Part shown: positions 1 through 9,996 of the stretch, in pieces
Position numbering within the stretch: the first letter of the stretch is position 1
Layout: every line of letters begins with the position of its first letter
Assembly: GCA_022393335.1 (NCBI GenBank)
Contig: JAJEKB010021795.1
Location: 1,055,106 to 1,119,105, forward strand
Direction: 5' to 3'
Origin: Macrotrachela quadricornifera
Taxonomy: Eukaryota; Rotifera; Eurotatoria; Philodinida; Philodinidae
DNA length: 64,000 nt
The notes under the pieces: model-generated
What the model was told of the DNA's origin: nothing
The model's input: the letters and a program-made list of their open reading frames with translations, nothing else
Databases searched by the model: none
Translations under genes and position numbers: made by a program

Positions 1-27
1 TCGATCTGGTAATTTATCAATTTGATA

Positions 28-463
28 GCTAAGTATCAAGAGGATATTTTTGTAAGAAAAAAACTTTTCTGAGAAAAAGTTCGATAGTTGGTTTTTATAT
101 ATTCCGAATCAGCATCAATAACTATATCAATTCATATATTTTTCTAGTCCTTTAACGAAATTTTTGTTTGTCGAAAATTTACCTCTTGTCATTTAGGATC
201 ACATCATCAACAGATAAATTCAGTCGAAGAATGATAAAGAACGAATCTCTCTAAAAAAAAAAACAATTTTATTAAAAGACTAGAAACATATATGAATCGA
301 CGCAGTTTTTTATGCCGATTCGGAATATGTAAATAAATCAGTACACTGCTATGATAGTTTTCAAAAGGCCAACGTGATTTTTCAAAGATCCTCTAAAAAA
401 TCAACTATCGAATTTTTTCTCAGAAAAATTTTTGCTTATAAAAATATACTCTTGAGTCTTGGT
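28..463. repeat. Imperfect inverted repeat (foldback), left flank
   Basis: The stretch around 28-112 is matched in reverse complement by 316-330 and 390-463. The best block reads through a run containing TTTTCTCAGAAAA and AACTATCGAA, and the inner block contains GATTCGGAATAT. About 60 extra bases interrupt the right arm, so the arms are not collinear throughout. It looks like an old foldback or MITE-like element. A small open frame at 374-568 lies inside the right arm and is not a credible gene. Confidence 0.5.
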
Positions 464-1013
464 AATCAAATGCTGAAAACCACAAGTCTCCATCATGTTT
501 CTACCAAAAGTAATTCAAAAAACAATCAAGTGCCGATATTAGTTCTATTATTTTACATAGTTTTATGATAAAGTGTTTTGAGTATGAGTTTTCTAAGACG
601 AGTTTCATATGTATTCCTAGTGCTACATTACTCTTTTGCGGCTCTTATTTGATGTTTGATAATTTTATGTCAGCTTCATAGGATCATATAATGTGAGCGT
701 AATTAAATCATATTCTAATATCTCAAGATATGATGAAAGTTAGCACACATATTTGATAGCAGCATCTAATTCTCTATCAACGTATAAAAATTCTATAAAC
801 ACGTCGATCAATATTTGCTTTAGCAAATAACTTTTTTTCTGGTTAATACTCATGACAATCTTATACTTTCTTTATTCTTCTTCTGTATGGCCTTCTTAAG
901 GTGAAAAGTATCTATACTGATGTACGTCACAAGTTTTCCTTCTTTCTAGGCGTACGAATACAAAATCATCATTTTCGCCATGATGATCTCTAGAATGAAT
1001 ATGTCAGAAAATA
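464..1013. other. Non-coding flank, nothing recognised
   Basis: AT-rich sequence with short open frames only, no splice-joined coding pattern, and no repeat recognised by eye. Confidence 0.5.
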
Positions 1014-3537
1014 TTAACCCTTTGAGGAGGGAAATTTTTTGAATCGACGGATACTTCTTTAATCATTTTATTCTATTTGTCTCAAAAAGAATTCCATAAA
1101 AATCAAAGTCATGCTTCTTTCTGTCGCATTAGGACGTCAAGGTCAAAACTCGAATCCGTTTTTTTTAAGATAGAATTCCATTTTGGTTAGTTTTAATTGT
1201 ATAAACGGTATAAAGAAATAAAGAGTACAAGTTCGAAAGAGAGATGATATGCTGTGCAAATTCAACAACAACGTAAATTCGTCAATGAGAACGAGAATAT
1301 ATATATACCCCCAATAGTAAATGACAATATTCTCAAAAACAAAAGATCAGAGAAGAAGAGAAAAAGTATGACATCATTGTACCTCACCAGCAAGAATAAG
1401 AAATATTTGAAAAGAATTTATATAAGACAGAGAAAGAAAGAAAAGAAAAATATGAGATGATAAATGCAGACCCAAGTAAGCAAAAAATAAAGAAAGACGA
1501 CCAACATGACTAGTCTAAAATGTCGGCAACATCCGTCATGACTAGTCGCATTTTGAAGAAATGTTCTTTAAACAAGTCTAGACAAGTCCAGAATGTCCTT
1601 GAATCCAGTCATATCTAGACTAGTTAGAAGACTAAAAAAAGAAGGCGAAAGGTGAATTCGAACATCCAGTCCTACAATATTCAAAACTCGATGGGCACCT
1701 TGGCGATAGACTACCATCAGTTTAAACAGTCACAATCATAAATTGACTCTCGTCCATTCACTATACAATCAGAGATGATTCAATGTGACTATAATAGTTA
1801 TTTTTATAGATTGTATCGTCCATCCTAGTTCGGTCTAGTCTGTAAAACTCTGAACAACCCAGCCACTTTCTTTGGACTGAGTTATCCTACTAATTCATTT
1901 AAACTGTTTAATAATGGAAAGTGAAAGAAGTAAAATGTAAAGAAAAAAAAACTTTTCAACATCTGTGTCATTCAGTAAAAATAAATGATGAATAATCAGA
2001 TGCCTTATTCAGAACATGGATTAGAAGGTAGAATAACAATCATTTTAGTGTCTGTCTTGTACTAAAACCATTACAGATTGATGATGAATAAGCATGATCT
2101 GATATAGTATGTTTATGAAAATGAATGACGTCTTTTTATTTTATATTGAAATAATGTCAATTGTCATCGATGTTATTAATTTTTTTTATCTAGCTAGGAA
2201 CGACAATAAGAGAATGTGTCATAATCAATAGCCACGTCAAAGAGAGACACTACTCTTTTTTTGTAGTATTTATGAATTTGGTAGAAAGAAAAAAATGCCG
2301 AGAGTAAAAGATATCAAAAGGGCTCTTGAATGTCGCTTCATTACACACTATTCAGGCATAAGGACTTGATACGGATGTTTCTGCAGATTATTCATGCAAT
2401 GACCAAGAAAGAGTGCGCTGAAGCTGCATTAACAGCACTTTCGATATCCTTTTGATTCGACAATTTTTTAATTTCAGTGTTTTTTCTTTCTATTAAATTC
2501 ATATCATACTACTTCATACATCTCTGTCTTGATATTTCATATCATATTTTGTAATTTCCTATGTTGAAAATATAAGAATATATGGAAGTATAACAAGCAG
2601 ATGTAGGTACGAAGATCAATATTTATCTTGCAGTGAGGATTGCTAATTTATTTATATTAAAATTATTAGACGTACTAAATTTTAAAAAAAAACTTAAAAA
2701 TAATTCAAAATTTTTTATATTATAATTTTATGTTAATTTAATTGTTAATGGAAGATACAGTGATTTAAATTTAAACCAAACTATAATATGAAAATACCTA
2801 GTATCTTTTCAATTTAAATAGTTCTTATTACTTTTGCATTTAAAATTCATTTTTTTTAGTGCCACTAATTACTTTTAGTTGATAATAATTAAAAGATATT
2901 CCTCCAAAAAATACAAATTTTTTTTTATATTTATTTTATTTAAATGATCTTGTATTCTCTAAAAGATAATATTTTATTCATATCAGAATATGAAAAAAAA
3001 AAATTTGGGGCAAAACTGTTTGAAATAACATCTTAGAATGATTATAAACATATAGAAATTGATCTTTTGATCATTTATTTCAATGGTCTAAACGATGGAT
3101 AAGTGACAGATTGTATGCATGTTCGAATCTCACATTCATCCTTATATATTTCAATTTAGACTAGTGTAGACTCATCCACTACATAAGGCTGCAACTCCCC
3201 CTATGTACCGTCCCTGACTAGTCTTTGTCTCAAAAAGTCCTCGACTAGGACCAGTTTACATATTAGACAATAACATTCGGTACCAACCGACTTCCGACGA
3301 ATCCTTCTCAAGAAAAAAAAACTAGATTAGACATGTATAATATTGTCCTTAATCATGTGATTTATATGAGGCTTCACGACGGCCAAAAATTCTGGACTAG
3401 CCATGTTATAGTCGAATTTGAGATAAAATTACTTTAATGACCAAACATATTTAATAGATTAATGTGAAATGAATACCTTTTTCTTTACTAAAAAAATAGG
3501 TGGTCCAAAAATAAACCACCTGTCCTCAAAGGGTTAA
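1014..3537. mobile_element. Putative TTAA-type (piggyBac-like) element, non-autonomous
   Basis: A perfect 15-bp inverted repeat, TTAACCCTTTGAGGA, lies at 1014-1028 and in reverse complement at 3523-3537. Both copies begin with TTAA, the target duplicated by piggyBac transposons, and a CCCTTT-like terminus is common in that superfamily. Right next to the right terminus is a hairpin (AGGTGGT...ACCACCT, about 3498-3521). No transposase reading frame was found inside. The interior is non-coding and has repeated GACTAGTC-like words around 1500-1620 and 3160-3260. It could be a decayed element, or two solo ends in opposite orientation. Confidence 0.45.
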
Positions 3538-3642
3538 TTGAAACACTAGAAAAAAATATTGAAATTGAACTAATATCATTTGTTTCCCGATCTTTATTAA
3601 AAGATTTCGTTTGTTTAGATGGAGCTCGGCAAAAAGGAGTGT

Positions 3643-3988
3643 TAGCCACAACTCGCGGCGCAACCGCAGAGGATCGGTACATTGTACGTCACCTTGGGGC
3701 GTTACATTGGGACGTTACCTTGGGTCATTATCTTGAGTCGTTACATTGGACGTCACGTGGGGACGTTACATTGGGTCGGTACGTTGCATCGTTACCTTGG
3801 GACGTTACATTGAGACGTCCCAATGCAACGACCTAAGGTGGTGTTCCAATGTAACGTCCCTATGTGACACTCTAATGTAACGACCCAAGGTAACGCTCTA
3901 TGTTGAGGTGAGATTGTGTGAATTATAACTAATAATAGTGAGTTTCTATGGTATCGGCCCTCTGCGGTTGCGCCGCGACTTGTGGCTA
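3643..3988. mobile_element. GC-richer foldback element with ~35-bp terminal inverted repeats
   Basis: The left end starts TAGCCACAACTCGCGGCGCA and the right end is its near-perfect reverse complement, over about 35 bp. The core (about 3680-3900) is a set of degenerate 11-12 bp units, CGTTACATTGGGA / CGTTACCTTGGGA. These occur on one strand in the left half and inverted in the right half, so the whole element can fold on itself. It is far richer in G+C than its surroundings. Open frames across it (3639-3836 and 3792-4013) are by-products of the repeats. It lies about 100 bp upstream of the glycosyltransferase-like start codon. Confidence 0.75.
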
Positions 3989-4087
3989 CTAGTGGCAAAT
4001 GGATAAAATTCAACTTATTTTATATTTTTTGTTTGAGATATATATATAACTGATATCATATACATTATTCATCGTTCAATTATATCA

Positions 4088-6600
4088 ATGGCAAATCATA
4101 CGTTTTATAGTGTACGCTATTCGAAATCAATAGTATTTCGTCTTCTCATTTTTACTACTCTCTTCCTCATTACATATTTATTCATAGCTAAACTTAATCT
4201 AAGTTTATTGACTGTATTTATTGAGAAAATATTTAAATCTTTAATTAACTTTGATCAAATCAATAGAACATTTTATGCTACACCTATAAAAATTAATATT
4301 CAAAGCAATACGAATAATACAGTATTAGATAGAGATTTATTAAACAAATTAAAAACGATTCAGAATACAAACATATCTCAACAACCGAAGGAAGCTTTTG
4401 TAACATTTAGCAATAATCAACCAATGTATTTAGCCTTACTCAAGGTTTTATTAGATTCTGTTCATGCGTTTTCAACACGACCTATTATTGCTTTTGGAAT
4501 TGACGTAGATCTAAATATTGATATCAATCAGTATCCACGAGTTATTAAACGACGTATATCACAAAACGATTGTGGTCCGGTAATATATATATATATCTAT
4601 ATCAATCTGTTGTTATTATTTATTAATTATAAGTAATTTGAAATAAATAGGCATCATATTTTTATTTTTATTTCTAGTCAGTTTACTTTTGTAAATTGTA
4701 TGCAATTGTCAACAGCAATGTAGAGTATGGTGTTCTTATGGAAACAGATGACGTTGTCAATTATAATGTTGATATACTTTTTGATGTTCTTCATGTATGG
4801 CCTTATCCATTGCCGTTATCACCTCGTCATCCTGATGATCCACAAAATTATTACCATTTTATGAGAATACACAATGTTTCGATGCGCACTACACCCTATA
4901 TACATGCTCATATTATTTGGAATTATCGTGCTTTGCCATTTTTACGAAATGTCTTATCACTTTTGCGTCAAGGTCATTTTCAAGGTGCAAATTTTGATGA
5001 AACGGCTGTTAATGTTATGCTATGGCATGCTCAAGCTGATCATACACTATGCAAATATGGTACGAATATGTTTAGTCTTTATATATAATTTCATTTTTAA
5101 AGAGAGCTAGTACAATATGATTTGCAAGATAATTATTTTAAGAGATAGCGATATATATAGTTTAAAACATGATGCAAATCATAGGTAGAAATCATCCGAC
5201 TCTTAACGCATCTGACATACGCATATGTATATTAGTATATTCAAAACAACAGACAGTTTCATAAGATTAGTTTCAAAGACTTCGTCGAACAATTATCTAG
5301 ACGGTACATAATGAATTTGCAAGAATTTAGTAAAATTTTAGTGAATTTTCTCTATAGCATTTGACTTTGACAGCAAACCTATATTTTGGATTTTGTACTG
5401 AAACTTTGCCTGTATCAAGACCTCAAATAAACCAACCAAGTTAAATAAAGTATATATCTGATAATTTAAAAACGCCCAACCTCTTTGTCACAAACATGTT
5501 TTGTTCTTTCAATTTGTTGTCTTGAAGTACCTTTTTCGTGGCAAATACGGTTTTATTGCACGTGATGTTATAGTAACAATATTACTAATGATTTGTGCAA
5601 GTTGATCGTTGCTAGTTTGAGCCAGCTCCTTCATTTGAACCCAAGCTCTCAAAATTTCAGGTTTGTTTGCTTCTGGAGCATGCTTGGGCTGGTTTGCATC
5701 AAATTTGCGAATCTTATGCTAGTCACTAATACAAATTGTTGTAGCGGTCACTATACATTTCGCTTCGTTTTGTCCTTCATGCTCGAGAACCAAATAATAC
5801 AAATCATTGCGACTTTTGTCTTTGATATACAGAAATCTGTCAATGTTTATTTTGGACTTACCGTTTGTAGAATTAATAACTTCAACATGGATGAGGGTAA
5901 GAAAAGTCTAAATCTTTTCTACAATTATCTTTTTACGCTGCGAGATAGGGGATGGTTGAACGGAAAGATAATTGTATAAATGTATTTTATATCTCAATAG
6001 CAATAGATTAATGATTTTAATATTAATCTCGATTGTAATTAGTAAGTACGAAATTTAAGTTAATATCAAAGGCCTTTTATCTTGTTGTTTAATAGAGCGC
6101 AAAACACAATATATTATCCGTATTAAATCGCACAAAGTTAATGATAGTTAGTTAAAATATAAATAAATCGAAAAAGAAGAATTCTTGCTAAAGTTTTCAA
6201 TCGATACGACTAATTATAACTATGATCTAACTGTTATTTTTCGAAAATATAATAGAATCAATATGCAATTGTTTGTAATTTGGTTTATAACAGTCTACTA
6301 TCTATTTTTTTTATAGATCCTTATTTTGCTTCTTCCGAAGCTTACGAGCGCTGGCCTTCAGTTACAAATTGTGATAAATCTTGTTATACAGTATTTATTA
6401 CATTACACGGTTCTAAAGATGCCAGTATATCAGGCAAACTCTTGGATAGGCTTAAAACAATGAAAGGCAAACCAGCTTTGCAAACACCTGGTATGAATGG
6501 CATGAAACACATCAATGATAGTAATGCAACTTGTTGTTATCCAGATAGTCAACCATCACCTATTCATCCACTCCTATGCAAACATAATTCACGTTCATAA
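4088..6600 (+). CDS. Glycosyltransferase-like type II membrane protein
   Basis: Three exons, 4088-4579, 4678-5059 and 6317-6600, join in frame to 385 residues. Residues 1-17 are a short cytosolic tail, and about 18-40 form one hydrophobic segment with no cleavage signal, as in Golgi type II enzymes. Residues 186-191 (ETDDVV), after a hydrophobic strand, resemble the metal-binding acidic motif of nucleotide-sugar glycosyltransferases. A Cys-rich C-terminal part follows. The predicted role is sugar transfer in the Golgi lumen, but donor and acceptor are unknown and the family could not be named. Intron 2 (1.26 kb) is unusually long because it holds a transposase remnant. A polyadenylation hexamer AATAAA lies at 6617-6622. 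The exon structure is better supported than the enzymatic role. Confidence 0.7.
5510..5897 (-). pseudogene. FLYWCH/MULE-type transposase N-terminal remnant
   Basis: Read on the minus strand, one frame runs about 125 codons with one internal TGA/TAG-type stop (after ATTICISD) and a terminal stop. It contains FLYIKDKSRNDLYYLVLEHE, then a spaced C and a K-H-APEA block, then LAQIISNIV and LPRK. This order matches the FLYWCH zinc finger and following helical region of MULE-like transposase proteins. The FLYWCH core Cys/His set is incomplete and the frame is broken, so this is a relic. It lies antisense in intron 2 of the glycosyltransferase-like gene. The 128-codon plus-strand frame over the same bases is its shadow. 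The family match is from memory of the fold, not a search. Confidence 0.55.
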
Positions 6601-8582
6601 TACTTTTCCATGTGATAATAAATCGACGCCTATACTTTTAAAATAACATTTATTGAAAGAATAATATGATAATTAAAAACGAAACTGAGTATTTTATTTC
6701 AATAAATAAATCTATATATAGAATTCTATCTCAATTAAGTATAAATTTTCAGGATATACAGAACAATTTATATAAGGAAGCAAATGGATATAATGTGATA
6801 TTTCATAGTTTTTCACTTGTACACATTTCTTTAAGATGCATTTATGCATGAATTATGAAATATTTACGAAGCCGTTAATCAAGTCTCCTTTATATTACCG
6901 TAGCCGACGTGTACACAACACTTCATTTTACTACCAAATCCATCTACATTAACAATATAAAATAACTGAAATGTAATAGAAAATAATATATATGATATAT
7001 TTGCATGATATATGCTATTAATAAATTAAACAAAGATACTCAATTTTCACTGATGATTTCGGAAACTTTTTCTTTTTTCCGCAGTGATTTTCTAAATGTC
7101 TATACTAGTGAAATGAGCACTCTCTTCACAGATCAATACAAAACTCATTCAAACTTGGCTAGAATGTGCTGCTAGATCCCCTCTATTATCATAAATATTC
7201 TCGAAACCCAAATCTAGATTTATTAGAATTGCTTGGCTTTATTTAGATAAAATCTAATTTTCTCGGGCTAGATTTTGGAGTGAGAATTCTCTTCAGGCAT
7301 TCTTATAAAAACTTTCTTGCAGATTTCTTTATTTTTTCTGAAACAGTACAAATTAATGTTTCTATAGAAAAAATACGGTTGCAACAAAAAAGATAAATAA
7401 TATCCACACGCTCCATAAAAATTGTCTACTATCATTCGTTTACGATATAGATACGTTACAAAATGTAATTTTGCGCTTAATAATACTATTTAATAGGATA
7501 GTATTTTTGTACAAAGATTGACTGTTTAAGAGAAGTTAAACCTGATCAATGTAATTGTAATAAATTACATTTATATTGTACGATATATTATGGATTCATC
7601 ATCAATAATAAAATGTCATTCATTCTTTATAAAAAATTTCTAACAAATCTTTATTATTGTATCAAATTATTATTGAAATAGAAACTTCTTATTTAAATAA
7701 CATTCACTATGACTAAAACAAATTATGTAAAAATGAACAATAATGTATATAATATTACAATATACTGCAGTTAAATCGATAAAAGAATCAATCCATCGAT
7801 TTCATATAAACTTAGTACTATTTGAAGACATAAAAACAAAGAATAAAAAACTCAAGATTATTTGATGTCATTTATATAATTATAATTGATGATTAATAAT
7901 ATTGTCTAAAGAAAAAAAAATAGGTAAGAATTCGATAGATGTTCACTTGAAATCTATCCTATGATTTTATTCAGACTATATATTAAACACATATGATATA
8001 CGAGAATATATGACACTTATATGATCAAATTATAGAAAAAAAAACGTTATATGACACATTGATTAAAATAAAATAATATTCTTCTTTTTTATCATACGAA
8101 TTAGATATATTAAAACATTCTATAATATTATATAGACGTTTTATTTATTGACATTTACTTTTATCATTGAAAGTTTTATGTAAAATTGACATTAGTTATT
8201 TTTATATTAGGGATTAGACTTTGAATTATAACTTAAATTAAAGATAATAGTATTTCTTTTCGTTTTGAAACATATCTATGTACACTGATATGAGAATATT
8301 ATATAATCTCTTTCATTCTTTCATTTATGCACGTAGGATATACACAAGATAAATATGAGACTGTAGTTGAGATGATTAATGAATGTATAGAAATCCTTTA
8401 TAGACGAAAAGCTTATCATAATAAATTAACTATTAATTTAGTCTTGCGATTAACAGTTACTGCATATAATCTATTATATGTCTAATCATTCTTCAAGGAT
8501 ATTGAGTTGTTTTTTTTTTTTTTGTATTGAAAGGTATAGACAGATATAAAATTGAGAATAATTGAAATTTGTCTTATTTTAG
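6601..8582. other. Non-coding spacer with one doubtful short ORF
   Basis: AT-rich, without repeats seen by eye. At 8327-8485 an ATG-initiated frame of 52 residues has ordinary-looking composition (YETVVEMINECIEIL..., ending NLLYV) and no similarity I recognise. It could be a small gene, a leftover last exon (an acceptor-like CACGTAG precedes GGATAT), or chance. Confidence 0.35.
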
Positions 8583-9317
8583 ATGTTATTTTATATTATT
8601 ATTATCATTGTCTATCTTTCTTTGACTCATGGTCAATTGAATGATACTGTTATTCGTCAAACTCGTCCACTTTCATCATCTTCATTTGATGAAATTATAC
8701 TTGAAGGTGCATTTGATATATTTCTAAGTCAAATATCAAATGGAATATCTACTCCTACAGTTGAAATTGAAACAAGTGTTGATGCACAAAATCATGTTAT
8801 TGTTGAAATTGTTAATAATCATATACTTTCAATTTATATTAAAGGACAATTATTACTTGATAAAAATGTCTATGTTTATATTCGATTTAATTCTCCATTA
8901 CGTCGTTATACGATTAGAGGTACTGGTAATACAATGACAGATGATAATGGAATATCAAATAAAGGCAATGAAACATTTATATTAGATAATCGTGGTGTAG
9001 CTAATATGGCTATACGATTAAATGTTGAAAAATTTGAATTTTATTTTACTGGTACAGGAAATAGTCGTTTCTCAGGTCAAGTACGAGACGAAGCAATATT
9101 TGATGCTAAAGGAGTTGGTGATGTAAATGCATTAAATTTATTAACTAAACAAGCAAAAGTACGAGCAATGGGAGTTAGTATAGTACGAGTAGGAGCTACA
9201 GATGATATTCAAATTGAAGTAAGTGGTGTTTCAAGTGTATTCTATCGATTACCTTCGGGAAAAAAACCAAGTAAAGCTATATCAACTGGACTTGGAAAAA
9301 TTGTACCAATTTCTTAA
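8583..9317 (+). CDS. Secreted DUF2807 (putative autotransporter adhesin head, GIN domain) protein
   Basis: A single uninterrupted frame of 244 residues. Residues 1-17 are a classic signal peptide ending THG. The remainder is a repetitive beta-strand pattern typical of DUF2807: an N-terminal R-x-L-S-S-S-S-F-D-E-I block, then turns rich in G-T-G-N and G-V-G-D, and near the end EVSGVSSVFYRLP, which parallels the family's terminal G-x-G-x-V-x-Y motif. The family is mostly bacterial, abundant in Bacteroidota, and probably forms right-handed beta-helices; its function is unknown. There are no introns in the coding region. The ATG directly follows TATTTTAG, so a 5' UTR intron may exist. An AATAAA lies at 9347-9352. 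A candidate horizontally acquired gene that is now expressed and secreted. Confidence 0.75.
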   Translation: MLFYIIIIIVYLSLTHGQLNDTVIRQTRPLSSSSFDEIILEGAFDIFLSQISNGISTPTVEIETSVDAQNHVIVEIVNNHILSIYIKGQLLLDKNVYVYIRFNSPLRRYTIRGTGNTMTDDNGISNKGNETFILDNRGVANMAIRLNVEKFEFYFTGTGNSRFSGQVRDEAIFDAKGVGDVNALNLLTKQAKVRAMGVSIVRVGATDDIQIEVSGVSSVFYRLPSGKKPSKAISTGLGKIVPIS

Positions 9318-9996
9318 ATTTTCTTTTTATTAATATTTTATATTGAAATAAATTATGATTCTAATAATCATGTATCAAAAAGTAGTGTTTTGAAATTAGC
9401 CGTACTGAATTTTGCTTATTTTTTGAAAACAAAAAAAAGAACTGTACAAGAAGTTATTCTCTATATATTGTAGTCTTTTTTGGTATATTTTATATTTTTT
9501 TAAGAGAACGTATTAGATGATGAAAAAAGGCGATTCTTTTTTTTATTTATTTTTTTTTATTCTCTCATTTTTCGTTTTTACCACATACTCAAAAAACTTG
9601 CCAAAGCCACAACAACAGTTTTTTTATTCTGCATTATTTATTGATCAATTCATATGTTATTGTTGATTGATGTTCGCGTTATTCGACAGTAGCAATACCT
9701 CATTTTACATATATATGATTTCTTTTTAAGTAAAAATGAAAAAAAGTTTCATGTCTTCTCCTTCTCTCGTTGTTTGCTCTATTTAATGTAGTTTTCAGTA
9801 TATAAAAAAAAAAAATGTTCTTTTCTGCTTGATTTGTGTCAATCGAAATTCTTTCAATACTCTCTCTCTCTCTTTCTCTTTTCGTTGTGTTCGTCTTTGT
9901 CAATCATTATACGTGCATTCGCAGTGGAAGAAAAGTATCGAGAGAACACTATACACAATCACATCAATAATAGTTTAGTGTAAAATCAATACAGAT
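9318..9996. other. Spacer and probable promoter/5' UTR of SPATA18
   Basis: AT-rich, with a CT-rich tract near 9861-9880. No coding pattern is seen; the minus-strand frame at 9700-9903 is low-complexity and lacks splice context. Confidence 0.4.

Noticed and set aside
374..568. 64-codon frame
   Set aside because: Lies in the arm of the left inverted repeat, lacks splice partners and is low-complexity.
3082..3145. tRNA-like A and B boxes (TGGTCTAAACG and GTTCGAATCTC)
   Set aside because: T stem and acceptor do not pair; at most a worn tRNA-derived SINE head, not a gene.
3639..4013. Two opposite frames of 65 and 73 codons
   Set aside because: They are translations of the foldback element's repeats.
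5593..5979. 128-codon plus-strand frame
   Set aside because: Antisense shadow of the FLYWCH/MULE relic inside an intron.
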